A stretch of DNA of 64,000 nt from NCBI RefSeq assembly GCF_002116695.1, contig NZ_CP020477.1, positions 1,227,501-1,291,500 on the forward strand, read 5' to 3'. The notes under the pieces were generated by a model, which did no database searches, was not told where the DNA came from, and worked only from the letters and a program-made list of their open reading frames with translations. The position numbers and the translations under genes are program-made. This document shows positions 48,956 to 60,928 of the stretch, one piece after another (positions within the stretch are counted from its first letter, which is position 1; each line of letters starts with the position of its first letter). Origin of the DNA: Acidianus manzaensis (lineage in GTDB: Archaea; Thermoproteota; Thermoprotei_A; Sulfolobales; Sulfolobaceae).

Positions 48956-49067
48956 GATTCTTTTAATTAGATATTATCTAAGGAATTAACTTTCAATAAC
49001 TCTTTTTCAAAATAATAAAAGTTAAGGTTTGAATGTATTTAAATATAATAAAATATAAGAGAATACC

Positions 49068-49865
49068 ATGAAAAAATGTCCTATTTGCGGAACAGAAAAT
49101 CAAGATGATGCTAACTCTTGCAGTAATTGTGGATATATTTTCCCTTCTTTAGAGCCTTTTCCCAGCGAACAATCAAACTCAGCTTCAATGCCAGAAGGAC
49201 AACCACAATCTAATGGAGCTCCTCCAGAAGGCTCACCAACCAATGTAAATAATACATCTAACAAGAGAAAAATAACGCTAGGAATACTAGGAATAGTAAT
49301 TATAGCGCTAGTAGCTTTTGGATTTCTAGTCTTACCGTCCTTATTATATCATAGACCTAACAATATTCTAGGTATTACTGAAAAATATTATGGTAATGAG
49401 TGGTATATTTTGAATAGTGATTCAGGATCAGAGATTATTTATTCAAATAATACTGCTAGAGTATCATTACTTAATGGGACATCACAAATAATAAGTTATA
49501 ATTCTAGTGGGCTAGCAGGAACGACATTACAGATTACTATATTGAACCAGAAAACAACTAATTACTCAATATATATACTTAATGTAAATTTTTCCAATAT
49601 TACAGTAGCTAATGAATATTTTAATTATTCTACTTCATCATTAAAAGAAGAAATATCAAGCCTAAATATTCCTTTAAATAATATGACGTTTCAGCAATTC
49701 TCGATATTCTATATTACTGGAGGAAATATAACTATAGATGGAACGCAATATCCTATTCCTGGTATTGCAATGGCTGGATATAATAATCATTTTATAGAAA
49801 TAGAATCTAAAGGTATAATATTAAATCAGAATTTTATTAAAGCAATAGTTTCTTTTTTAAATTAG
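49068..49865 (+). CDS. Zinc-ribbon membrane protein with extracellular domain
   Basis: A 265-residue protein. Residues 1-22 form a zinc ribbon (Cys4, Cys7, Cys18, Cys21) facing the cytoplasm. A Pro/Ser/Asn-rich linker follows, then one membrane helix (about 69-92), then a roughly 170-residue extracellular domain with many N-x-S/T sequons. No catalytic motif. Proteins with an N-terminal ribbon, one helix and an outer domain recur in archaea with unknown function. Own promoter region of 112 bp. Confidence 0.7.
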   Translation: MKKCPICGTENQDDANSCSNCGYIFPSLEPFPSEQSNSASMPEGQPQSNGAPPEGSPTNVNNTSNKRKITLGILGIVIIALVAFGFLVLPSLLYHRPNNILGITEKYYGNEWYILNSDSGSEIIYSNNTARVSLLNGTSQIISYNSSGLAGTTLQITILNQKTTNYSIYILNVNFSNITVANEYFNYSTSSLKEEISSLNIPLNNMTFQQFSIFYITGGNITIDGTQYPIPGIAMAGYNNHFIEIESKGIILNQNFIKAIVSFLN

Positions 49866-49988
49866 ACAACTTACGCTAGCCAGTATAAAATGTTAAATTA
49901 AAATCTTTAAAAGATAACGGGAAAAATATAAAAGATTTTTAAATTTAGAAGAGAAATCTTTAAATTTAAAATATTATTTTTCTTACAT

Positions 49989-51230
49989 ATGAATAGAAAA
50001 GATCTAATATTAGCTTCAATGATGGGAACTATAATTGAATGGTATGATATATTCATATTCGGAACTGGAGCTATTTATATTTCAGCTGAATTATTTCCTC
50101 CAACGAATAAGACTGTTGCGTTACTTAATACTTTTCTAGTGTTTGCTTTAGGATTTGTAACTAGGCCAGTAGGAGCTATAGTTTTCGGGCATTATGGAGA
50201 TAGAATAGGAAGAAAAGTTATGTTACTTTTTACCTTATTAGCTTCGGGTATATCAAGTGGATTAGTAGGACTACTTCCCACATATGATCAGCTAGGATTA
50301 TTAACTATTATACTCCTCGTAGTTCTTAGGTTAATTTTAGGATTCGGATTAGGAGGAGAATGGGGAGGAGCTGTCTTATTGCTTACCGAAAATTTTTCTT
50401 CTAGGAAAACATTTTGGGTAAGTTTTGTTCAGTCTACAGTAGGAATAGCATTAGTACTAGGAAGTAGCATTTTTCTTATACTATCTTTATTAACTCCTTC
50501 ACAATTCATGTATTCTATAGGATGGAGAATTCCCTTTTTATTATCATTTTTAATAACAATTGTAGGGATCGTAATACGGTTAAAAATAGAAGAAACTAAA
50601 GAATTCCTAAAAATTAAAGAAAGAAATGAAATATATAAATTACCTGTAAAAGAGTTATTTAAATTCCATACTAAGGAAGTAATATTAGGTACTTTATTAT
50701 CTGGGGCATTAGGAACTATATTCTACGTTGGAGCGATACTTCTTCCTGCAGTAATGGAAGGTCTAGGAGTTATTTCACCTTCACAAGGTTTCACAGCAAC
50801 ATTAATAATGGGAGCGCTAGATTCTATCTTTGTCTTCATAGGTGGAAAATTAACTGAAATCGTGAATAACAAAATAAAAATACTTATCTTATCAAATATT
50901 ATTGGTTTAATATTATTATATCCATCATTTTATATTAAAGATCCATTAATTGTAGTTACGCTAATATCTTCTTATGGAATAGTTCATGGAATAGGATATT
51001 CTCCTTTAGCATCATTACTTTCTGATTTATTTCCTACTAATATAAGATATTCTGGCTCATCAGCAGGATATCAATTCGGAAATTCATTTATTGGAGGGCC
51101 TGCTAGTTATGTTTCAGACTTTTTAGGAGCAATAAGTTATGCATTGTATCCAGTTTTTGCTGTAAGTATAACATTAATATCTCTGATTAGTTTGTTTACT
51201 AGTAAAGAGAAAAATACTTTAGAAAAATAA
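49989..51230 (+). CDS. MFS metabolite:proton symporter (MHS family)
   Basis: A 413-residue, 12-helix symporter. The N-terminus (MGTIIEWYDIFIFGTGA), FGHYGDRIGRK after helix 2 and the helix 4 segment GFGLGGEWGGAVLL are signatures of the MHS branch, which carries organic acids, shikimate or proline betaine. Two TTTAAATTTA copies (49938-49947 and 49959-49968, 21 bp apart) lie in its promoter. It converges on the NCS1 gene. Confidence 0.92.
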   Translation: MNRKDLILASMMGTIIEWYDIFIFGTGAIYISAELFPPTNKTVALLNTFLVFALGFVTRPVGAIVFGHYGDRIGRKVMLLFTLLASGISSGLVGLLPTYDQLGLLTIILLVVLRLILGFGLGGEWGGAVLLLTENFSSRKTFWVSFVQSTVGIALVLGSSIFLILSLLTPSQFMYSIGWRIPFLLSFLITIVGIVIRLKIEETKEFLKIKERNEIYKLPVKELFKFHTKEVILGTLLSGALGTIFYVGAILLPAVMEGLGVISPSQGFTATLIMGALDSIFVFIGGKLTEIVNNKIKILILSNIIGLILLYPSFYIKDPLIVVTLISSYGIVHGIGYSPLASLLSDLFPTNIRYSGSSAGYQFGNSFIGGPASYVSDFLGAISYALYPVFAVSITLISLISLFTSKEKNTLEK

Positions 51231-51240
51231 ATTAATACAT

Positions 51241-52842
51241 TCATTTTTTATTAATATTAAAAATTTTTCTTGTATCTTCTGAATAATATCCTTCTTTTAA
51301 TGAACCTTTTAACTCTGGCTGATATTTTGGAATTATCCACAAAACCATTAATGGAATATATATTAGACCTGAAAGAATGAACGATAGAATCCAAGCATTA
51401 TCTAATACTATATTTTCTCCGTTGTATGGTAAATAAATTATTAGAGAAACTATAAGGAATGTTATAACAGCAGCTGGATTCATTCCTCTCCAATATCTAA
51501 ATCTTCCTTTTGACCAAAACACGTCAGTTAATTCAAATTTAAATCTTCTTATTAGAGCATAATCAAAAATTATTATTCCTTCTACACTTCCTAGTAAACC
51601 TCCATATGTTAGTAACCAATTATCAATAAAGCTATATGCATTGCCATAAAAACTCCATGCCCCTATAGATAATCCAATTAAAATCAAAATTAATGATCCC
51701 TTAAACCAAGATAATACTCTAGGAAAAGTATTAGCAATATCATATGCTGGACCTACTGCATTAGCAAATACGTTGACTAAAAAAGTAGCTATGATAAATG
51801 TAAAAAGTATTGGAATACTTAAAAATGGAGGCATATGTAAGGTTGCTAATATTATTGGATCCCATATTGCCTTGCCATAAAGGGTTAACGATGAAGCAGT
51901 TGTCATAGTTGACATCAAAGCGATAGATAACATTATGAATGGCATAGGAATTTGACCTATTGCTTGAGAAAACTGGTTTTTAGCAAATCTAGTATAATCA
52001 GGCATAGTTAACGCCATAGTTGCCCAAAATGCTATGTTAGCATTAAGAAAAGCTAGTATAGACAGTAATGAAGGAGAAGATGATGAAGAAGATATAGAAA
52101 ATAAAGAAGAAGTGTTCCAGCCTATTTTGTCCATAAAGAATATCCAAAGTGTTAAATATCCTGCTAGTATTAGTGGACCTCCTATTCTAGCTAACCATTT
52201 CAATACTGGCTGTGACTTATTTATTGGAGAGAAATAAAATACTATTATTTGCATTACAATAATAAGTATAAAAGATAACCAAAATATTAAGGGAAAATCC
52301 TTGCTTAAGATAAATGGATAATCGGAATAATTATTTACTGCATAACTTATTATGCCTAATTTATTTGTAGTTATAGCATATATTCCAGTTATTGCTTCAG
52401 CTATAATATAACTCTCAATTCCCCACCAACCTGCGCCTATTATTGCTCTTATCCAGCTAGGAATTATTGCACCATATATTCCCCATCTTGTTCTAGTTAA
52501 CTGTGGTTCTGCTAAACCATATCTAGCTCCTCCATGAGATTGAATTAACATTGGAATTAATACAATAGCGTTTCCCAGAAATACTATAAAAATAGATTGA
52601 ATAACACTTAAACCTAAGGACAATCCAATACTAGCTAAGCTCCACGATGGAATAATAAAAGCCATAGATATCCATATCCAAAAGTATGTTGACCATCCCC
52701 ATGTTCTTTTATTAACTTTGATTGGGTGTATCTCAGCATTCCACAGATATTTTTCCCTTGGAAAAACAGTTTCTAGATCTACTTGTCCAGAATTTTTATG
52801 AAAAACTGTGACCGAAACCCTATCTAGGGTTTTTTCTGCCAT
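51241..52842 (-). CDS. NCS1-family nucleobase/hydantoin permease
   Basis: A 533-residue, 12-helix sodium or proton symporter of the NCS1 family (purines, pyrimidines, allantoin, hydantoins). The N-terminal segment NKRTWGWSTYFWIWISMAF is typical, followed by SHGGARYGLAEPQLTRTRWGIYGA and PSWIRAIIGAGWWGIESYI. These helix 1-3 blocks line the substrate site in Mhp1-like structures. The substrate is not decidable. Stands alone. Confidence 0.9.
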   Translation of the reverse strand: MAEKTLDRVSVTVFHKNSGQVDLETVFPREKYLWNAEIHPIKVNKRTWGWSTYFWIWISMAFIIPSWSLASIGLSLGLSVIQSIFIVFLGNAIVLIPMLIQSHGGARYGLAEPQLTRTRWGIYGAIIPSWIRAIIGAGWWGIESYIIAEAITGIYAITTNKLGIISYAVNNYSDYPFILSKDFPLIFWLSFILIIVMQIIVFYFSPINKSQPVLKWLARIGGPLILAGYLTLWIFFMDKIGWNTSSLFSISSSSSSPSLLSILAFLNANIAFWATMALTMPDYTRFAKNQFSQAIGQIPMPFIMLSIALMSTMTTASSLTLYGKAIWDPIILATLHMPPFLSIPILFTFIIATFLVNVFANAVGPAYDIANTFPRVLSWFKGSLILILIGLSIGAWSFYGNAYSFIDNWLLTYGGLLGSVEGIIIFDYALIRRFKFELTDVFWSKGRFRYWRGMNPAAVITFLIVSLIIYLPYNGENIVLDNAWILSFILSGLIYIPLMVLWIIPKYQPELKGSLKEGYYSEDTRKIFNINKK

Positions 52843-53181
52843 TAGATATCAGATGGATAATAAGATTCTCTTATAAATGATTTTCTTTAAGTATGCCCAA
52901 CAGGAATAGCTACTCTTCCAAGTAGATATCATCTAAAAGCCAAAATCTTAACTTGAGCTTTAGCAGATATAATAAGGTAAATCGTCGTAGTTTTAATTTC
53001 ACAAGAAAGGGTATAACTGGTACCTTGAATATCATTCTAAATATATTAATTTTATAATTCCTAAGATAGAGTTACTAATGACAAAAATATTTTTGCGTCT
53101 TCAAGAAATAAATTGTTTCTAAAAATAGTAATACTTTGAGTCTCAAGATTACTGAATTAAATGTAATAAATTAAAAAATAT
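52843..53181. other. Intergenic region, nothing recognised
   Basis: 339 bp between two leftward genes. TAGATATCA occurs twice (around 52844 and 52922). No tRNA, C/D box RNA or credible frame found; the longest ATG frame is about ten codons. Confidence 0.45.
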
Positions 53182-54081
<900 letters not shown>

Positions 54082-54123
54082 TTTGATCGTGACAAACTTC
54101 GTTTTTATTTTTATAAAACTTTT

Positions 54124-54141
54124 TAACCATATTTATGGTTA
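54124..54141. promoter_or_regulatory. Palindrome upstream of the pirin TATA box
   Basis: TAACCAT-ATTT-ATGGTTA is a perfect inverted repeat ending about 6 bp before the pirin TATA box on its upstream side. That position suits an activator or a BRE-overlapping repressor. It is about 250 bp from the thermosome start, so pirin is the more likely target. Confidence 0.4.
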
Positions 54142-54355
54142 TTTTATAAAGAGAATAGGTACAAACATTAGTGTGTTTATTTGTCTCGTAGTAGTATCTA
54201 ATCTAGTGATCATAGAGATTATAATTATATAGATTTCATTCCTTTTATAAAAATAAAACTTGACTCTAAAAATAGGTAATAGAGTATAGTAAAAAAATAG
54301 AAATAGAGTTATTTTTACTTTAATTAACTTTTCTGTACTGTAGTGATTATGACTA

Positions 54356-54366
54356 ATTATAAATAT
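54356..54366 (+). promoter_or_regulatory. Thermosome gene TATA box
   Basis: ATTATAAATAT centred about 34 bp before the ATG at 54395. It implies a start of transcription near 54387, so the upstream in-frame ATG at 54383 would not be in the message. This decides the start codon. Confidence 0.55.
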
Positions 54367-54394
54367 ATGGATTTCGAGTGTTATGTGTGAAATA

Positions 54395-56038
54395 ATGGCT
54401 AATGTATTATTTAGGGAGAATACTAGTAGAGAATCAGGAAAAGACGTAATGATTTCTAATATAACGGCAGTAAAAACATTATCTGAAATGCTAAAATCCA
54501 GTTTAGGACCAAGAGGATTAGATAAAATGCTAGTATCATCAACAAATGATATAATAGTTACAAATGATGGAGCTACTATAGTTAAAGAATTGGACATACA
54601 GCATCCAGCAGCTAAAATTATTGTAGAAACTGCTAAAGTTCAAGATTCAGAAGTTGGAGATGGAACTACAACAGCAGTAGTTTTGTCAGGATTTTTACTT
54701 GAAGAGGCAGGAAAGTTATTAGATCAAAATATTCATCCTACTATTATTATTGATGGATTTAAGCAAGCTCTTGAATTAAGCTTAAAAATATCTAAAGATA
54801 TAGCAATAAAAATAAATCCAGAGAATAAAGATTTTCTGAAAGAGATAGCATATACAACACTCTCTAGTAAATTCTTTTCCGGAAAGGAAGAACTTGATAA
54901 AGTAATAGATATAGCAATAAATGCTATTCTAGAAATAATGAACAAATATGGAGATAATTATAGTATTGATTTAGACAATGTAAAATATGTGAAGAAAAGA
55001 GGAGAATCAATTAGTGATGTTGAACTAATTAAAGGCTATGTATTAGATAAGGAAGTAGCACACGAAGGTATGCCAAAAAGAGTTGATGAAGCTAAAATAG
55101 CTATTTTAGACTTCGCATTAGAAGTTAAAAAACCAGAAATTTCAGCTAAACTAAGTATTGCGTCACCAGAACAAATTAAAAGTGCTCTAGATGAACAGGC
55201 AAGATATATAAAGAGTATTGTAGACAAGCTAGCATCAATAGGAGCTAATGTAGTTATATGCCAAAAAGGAATGGATGATATTGCACAATACTTCTTAGCT
55301 AAGAAAGGAATAATGGGAATAAAAAATGTTTCTAGAAGTGATATTGAAAAAATAGCCAAAACTACTGGTGGTAATATTATAAGCTCACCAAACGATCTAG
55401 ATTCTACATACTTAGGATATGCTAAAACAGTATCAGAAAAAGAAGTAGGAAAAGAAAAAGCTATATTCATAGAAGGAGTAAAACAAGCAAAGGTTGTTAC
55501 AATATTAGTGAGAGGAGCTACAGATATATCAATGGATGAAGTAGAAAGAAGTTTTAACGATGTATTAAATGCTATTAGAAACGTGATTATATATCCATAT
55601 GTAGTAGCAGGTGGAGGAGCATTTGAAGAAGAGATTGCGATGAGATTAAGAAATAATTCGTTACCGGGCAAGCAGCAATTAGCATTAGAAGCTTTTGCAA
55701 ATGCAGTAGAGGAAATAGCAGTAACACTAGCTGAAACTGCCGGAATAGATCCCACAGAGGCGTTAGTTAATTTAAGAACCATGCATTCTAAGAGCTTAGA
55801 TAAAAGTGGAGTAGACGTAATGAACGGAAAAATTGTAGAAGATATAACAAAAATTGGAGTATTAGATCCTTTAAAGGTTAAAGAGCAAGTATTGAAAGGA
55901 GCAGTAGAAGCTACTTCAGCAATACTAAAAATAGATGACTTAATAGCTGCAGCTCCAAGTAAGCAACCTCAACAACAAGGAGGAGAAGGCGGATATCCAG
56001 GTATGGGAGGATATGGTGGATATCCTGGCATGATGTAA
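54395..56038 (+). CDS. Thermosome (group II chaperonin) subunit
   Basis: A 547-residue subunit of the double-ring ATP-driven chaperonin that folds proteins in the cytoplasm. I start at the ATG at 54395 (MANVLFRENTSRESG), since the TATA box excludes the ATG four codons earlier. Conserved blocks are LKSSLGPRGLDKML, TNDGATIVKELDIQHPAAK, VGDGTTTAVVLSG (nucleotide and catalytic Asp) and VVAGGGAFEEE. By memory of the three Sulfolobus subunits it looks closest to gamma (LGPxGLDKMLV, YTTLSSKFFS, KIDDLIAAAP). It ends in the GGYPGM-type Gly/Met tail more usual in alpha and beta. Subunit class is therefore uncertain; family is not. Confidence 0.96.
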   Translation: MANVLFRENTSRESGKDVMISNITAVKTLSEMLKSSLGPRGLDKMLVSSTNDIIVTNDGATIVKELDIQHPAAKIIVETAKVQDSEVGDGTTTAVVLSGFLLEEAGKLLDQNIHPTIIIDGFKQALELSLKISKDIAIKINPENKDFLKEIAYTTLSSKFFSGKEELDKVIDIAINAILEIMNKYGDNYSIDLDNVKYVKKRGESISDVELIKGYVLDKEVAHEGMPKRVDEAKIAILDFALEVKKPEISAKLSIASPEQIKSALDEQARYIKSIVDKLASIGANVVICQKGMDDIAQYFLAKKGIMGIKNVSRSDIEKIAKTTGGNIISSPNDLDSTYLGYAKTVSEKEVGKEKAIFIEGVKQAKVVTILVRGATDISMDEVERSFNDVLNAIRNVIIYPYVVAGGGAFEEEIAMRLRNNSLPGKQQLALEAFANAVEEIAVTLAETAGIDPTEALVNLRTMHSKSLDKSGVDVMNGKIVEDITKIGVLDPLKVKEQVLKGAVEATSAILKIDDLIAAAPSKQPQQQGGEGGYPGMGGYGGYPGMM

Positions 56039-56058
56039 AAAGTTTTTTATATTTCTTA
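56039..56058 (+). terminator. T-rich putative terminator after the thermosome gene
   Basis: A GTTTTTTAT run followed by further T-rich sequence directly after the stop codon, matching the usual Sulfolobales pattern. Confidence 0.4.
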
Positions 56059-56205
56059 CCTTTATGAGAGAACACATCTAAGATAATAGTAAGTAAAATT
56101 AAAAATATATTATATTTTTATAGTTTAATACTATAAAAATGATGGAATTAATATTGCATCTATTATTAGCTAACCTTATTAGTCTAATTAGATATCACGA
56201 ATTTT

Positions 56206-57657
<1,452 letters not shown>

Positions 57658-57798
57658 CTATTTTTTATTTAGTAATTTTTATTTCTCCTTTCATATTATA
57701 ACAAGTTGTTTAACTATGATGTCTTTCGAGGTTTTAGTTTTAATTCTAAATATAATGCTTAAGTAATTAACTTTATTTTTGATTTGATCACACTCTTA

Positions 57799-58458
<660 letters not shown>

Positions 58459-58564
58459 ACTTATTTTCTTTTGCGATTGGTAATTTAACCTTTAGGAGCT
58501 GTTTCCAGTATCTTATTTAAGAGACTGTTGTAAACTTTAATTTTAGTGAATATAATTTCTTTTC

Positions 58565-59359
58565 ATGAGAATAGCAATACTAGGTTCAGGGAAGATTGGA
58601 TATGCAATCTTAAAGGGGTTAAAAGAGAATGATATTGCAGAATATTTAATTGGTACTGGAAGAAGCGAAGCAACTTTAAATAAAATTAAGAACTTAGGAG
58701 TAGAAGCTACATCTGATAACAATTATGCAGTAAGAAATGCTGATTACATAATTATTTCAGTCAAACCCCAGCATTTTATGTCTCTCATAAAAACAATAGA
58801 TCCAGAAAGTTGGAAAGAAAAAACTGTAATATCAGTAATGGCTGGAATAAAAATCTCTACTATCAAAAAATTAATAGAAGCTAGAGAAATATACAGAGCT
58901 ATGCCTAACATTAATGCGTTGATAGGTAAATCTACTACAGCTATAGCGGAAGGAAGAAATGAGAGTGTAGATAAAATATTCAAAAGTATTGGTTCTACAT
59001 ATTGGATTCAAGAAGATCTATTAGATGTTTGGACTGCATTAATAGGTAGTGGACCAGCTTTTGTCGCAGAATTAGTAGATGCTTTTGTTTTAGGTGCAGT
59101 AAATTGTGGAATGCCTAGAGAATTAGCGTATAATACTGTTTTAGACATGATTAAGAGTACTTCAGATATGCTTTCGAAGTCTAATTCTCATCCCTTAGAT
59201 TTAAGAGATAATGTAACCACTCCAGCTGGTACTACAATAAAAGGATTGCTTGTAATGGAGTCTGAAGGAATAAAGGCTGGAATAATTAAAACTATAGAAG
59301 CTTCATATAAACGTTCAATAGATTTAGGAAAAGATATGCAGAACAATTTGATTTCTTGA
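58565..59359 (+). CDS. proC: Pyrroline-5-carboxylate reductase
   Basis: Last step of proline synthesis, reducing pyrroline-5-carboxylate with NAD(P)H. The 264-residue protein has the Rossmann start ILGSGKIGYAIL, the IISVKPQ strand and YRAMPNINA. The C-terminal dimer/active-site region carries ALIGSGPAFVAELVDAF and the NVTTPAGTTIKGL signature. Length and motifs are normal. Monocistronic and divergent from the DUF72 gene. Confidence 0.95.
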   Translation: MRIAILGSGKIGYAILKGLKENDIAEYLIGTGRSEATLNKIKNLGVEATSDNNYAVRNADYIIISVKPQHFMSLIKTIDPESWKEKTVISVMAGIKISTIKKLIEAREIYRAMPNINALIGKSTTAIAEGRNESVDKIFKSIGSTYWIQEDLLDVWTALIGSGPAFVAELVDAFVLGAVNCGMPRELAYNTVLDMIKSTSDMLSKSNSHPLDLRDNVTTPAGTTIKGLLVMESEGIKAGIIKTIEASYKRSIDLGKDMQNNLIS

Positions 59360-59448
59360 ATTTTTTCCTACCTAATTAATTATTTGGATAACTAATTCAT
59401 TTAAAAATAAAAGTAGTTTCCTTTTAATGTCTGAGTATGGAATAAAAA

Positions 59449-59457
59449 TTTTTAAAG
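59449..59457 (+). promoter_or_regulatory. TATA box of the AbrB-like gene
   Basis: TTTTTAAAG centred about 38 bp before the GTG at 59491, predicting a leader of roughly 12 nt. It supports the short gene that follows. Confidence 0.5.
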
Positions 59458-59490
59458 GCTGAAAACTAATATTACATGGTGTAGTGTAAA

Positions 59491-59643
59491 GTGTCAGTGG
59501 TAAAAGTATCTAAGAACTTCCAGGTTACAATACCGGTTGAGATAAGAAGAAAATTCCAGATAAATGAAGGAGAGTTCGTAAAAATAGTATATGATGAAAA
59601 CGAAAAAACCGTAAAAATAATTAAAATGAACGAAAAACAATAA
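59491..59643 (+). CDS. Small AbrB/SpoVT-family DNA-binding protein
   Basis: A 50-codon gene from GTG. The product reads as a single swapped-hairpin beta-barrel subunit of the AbrB family: VVKVSKNFQVTIPVEIRRKF (3-22), then INEGEFVKIVYDENEKTVKIIK. The V-T-I-P-x-E-I-R-x-x-(F/L) block is the family hallmark. It should work as a dimer that binds AT-rich operator DNA, as an autoregulator or antitoxin. No toxin gene is beside it. A TATA box sits at the right distance. It converges on the CHAD gene, 48 bp between stops, and may control itself or nearby operons. Confidence 0.8.
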   Translation: MSVVKVSKNFQVTIPVEIRRKFQINEGEFVKIVYDENEKTVKIIKMNEKQ

Positions 59644-59691
59644 TACGTAGAGCTTTTTGGAAAAATAAAAATATAATATTTTAATATCAAG

Positions 59692-60330
59692 TTATAGACT
59701 TTTTTGATTTGTATTCTTAAAATGGTGAAACTCGTCTTGAGCAATTATAACTTTTAAAATAGCTTTTCTAGCTTCTTCAGAATATATAGAAATATTAACT
59801 TCAGGTGATGTCAGACCATTACATTCAGATCTTAATATTTGATCTCTTAAATCCCCCATTTTTTTAGCTAATGCCTTTATTTCTTTTGAGTCATAACCAA
59901 GGGATTCAATCAAATCTCTAGCCATTCTTACGTTTTTTCTTAACTCATGAAAATCTTCCATTTTAGGTATGGATAAATATATTTTAACTATTCTATCATA
60001 AACTAGGAGTCTACTACCATAAACTTTTCGTATTACACAATTACTTAGCTTTTTTGCTTTTTTTATTACTCTTAATGCAATTAAATCCCTATTTTTTAAA
60101 TTAATTGAGCAGATATCTGCGTCCCTTATTTTACCTAAAGTATGTAGTATATCCTTAGTTAAAAGTAAACAATCTGGATTATAGTAAATAGGATAAATGG
60201 AATATAGTACATCAAAGTATTTCCTTATATAAACTCTCATGTCATGAATTTCATTTTTACTTGTGCCATTAATTTTTAATGCTTTGTGTAAATTATTATT
60301 GGCGTAATATTCAGGACGTAATATTCTCAA
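59692..60330 (-). CDS. CHAD-domain (polyphosphate-binding) protein
   Basis: A 212-residue helical protein consisting of one CHAD domain. The conserved histidine-arginine helices are visible: IHDMRVYIRKYFDVL (about 29-43), LGKIRDADI, FHELRKNVRMARDLIESL and MGDLRDQI. CHAD domains bind polyphosphate through these basic surfaces. The start is TTG, 20 bp inside the preceding kinase-like gene, with a GTGAG Shine-Dalgarno match upstream, so translation is coupled. Last gene of the operon histidine phosphatase - exopolyphosphatase - two kinase-like proteins - CHAD, which makes polyphosphate the common theme. Confidence 0.9.
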   Translation of the reverse strand: MRILRPEYYANNNLHKALKINGTSKNEIHDMRVYIRKYFDVLYSIYPIYYNPDCLLLTKDILHTLGKIRDADICSINLKNRDLIALRVIKKAKKLSNCVIRKVYGSRLLVYDRIVKIYLSIPKMEDFHELRKNVRMARDLIESLGYDSKEIKALAKKMGDLRDQILRSECNGLTSPEVNISIYSEEARKAILKVIIAQDEFHHFKNTNQKSL

Positions 60331-60928
60331 TTTTACTCACTATTTCCTTATTAACTTCATCAAAATTTCTATCAGTATTTACTATATTTTCTTGATTTGA
60401 TAAAGAAATTAAGGCATGTTGGAATTTGTTTATATAATCTTCATAAGCGCTGAAAATATCTTCCTTAACACAGATATCTATCCCTGCGCTTAAAGGGTCT
60501 AAATATCCTTTTTTCTTAATAATTCTTTTCATTATTTCTTCTGGCTTAGATACTAAGGAAAAGTATGTTACTGGTTCTGAAAATACTGATAACACGTCTT
60601 TCATCCAATTTTCTTCTAATCCTCTAGCTAGTCCCCACGACATTAAAGTTAAGACATAACCATCAGCTAATGCTATAAATCCAGAATCTATAGAAGGTTT
60701 AACGTAATTTTCCATCTGGTCTGCTAAATCTGTAACATAGGCTAAAAACAATGTTCTTCTTTCAAATACTATATTCTTCTTAACTTGTGATATTCTTTCT
60801 CCCATTAATTTAGACATTTGTATTCCAAAAGTTATTACTCCATAACCTTCTTTTTCTAAATATTTCCTTACTGCTTCTAGATGTGCTGTTCTACCTGATC
60901 CTTCTATTCCTTCAAAAGCTATTATCAA
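60311..60928 (-). CDS. Degenerate thymidylate kinase-like P-loop protein
   Basis: A 205-residue paralogue of the upstream gene. The P-loop reads GIEGSGRT: the essential Walker A lysine is Arg13 (codon AGA, 60890-60892). The DR(Y/F) motif is ADGYVL (88-93, Arg replaced by Gly), and the ADR motif of dTMP binding reads TDLAD (66-70). The overall fold is kept, including the late basic segment KRIIKKKG. It may be a non-catalytic partner of its neighbour. The start is TTG, sharing TTGA with the upstream stop, and a GGTGAG Shine-Dalgarno lies about 10 bp upstream. The intact frame and coupling imply a heteromer made in fixed ratio. Confidence 0.8.
   Translation of the reverse strand: MIIAFEGIEGSGRTAHLEAVRKYLEKEGYGVITFGIQMSKLMGERISQVKKNIVFERRTLFLAYVTDLADQMENYVKPSIDSGFIALADGYVLTLMSWGLARGLEENWMKDVLSVFSEPVTYFSLVSKPEEIMKRIIKKKGYLDPLSAGIDICVKEDIFSAYEDYINKFQHALISLSNQENIVNTDRNFDEVNKEIVSKIENITS

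Noticed and set aside
54139..54597. 152-codon leftward frame across the thermosome promoter and 5' end
   Set aside because: Half lies antisense to conserved thermosome sequence and the rest crosses promoter DNA; no recognisable protein.
55036..55782. 248-codon open frame antisense to the thermosome gene
   Set aside because: It is the mirror of a highly conserved gene, its translation is low-complexity Ser/Ala/Ile/Leu with no family features, and it has no promoter. Such frames arise from codon bias.
60890..60892. AGA decoded as lysine, to explain three Lys-to-Arg changes (here, 11876-11878 and 14647-14649)
   Set aside because: AGA encodes conserved arginines elsewhere in the window, for example in the photolyase FRRDLR motif, and other P-loops use AAA or AAG for lysine. 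The changes are real substitutions.
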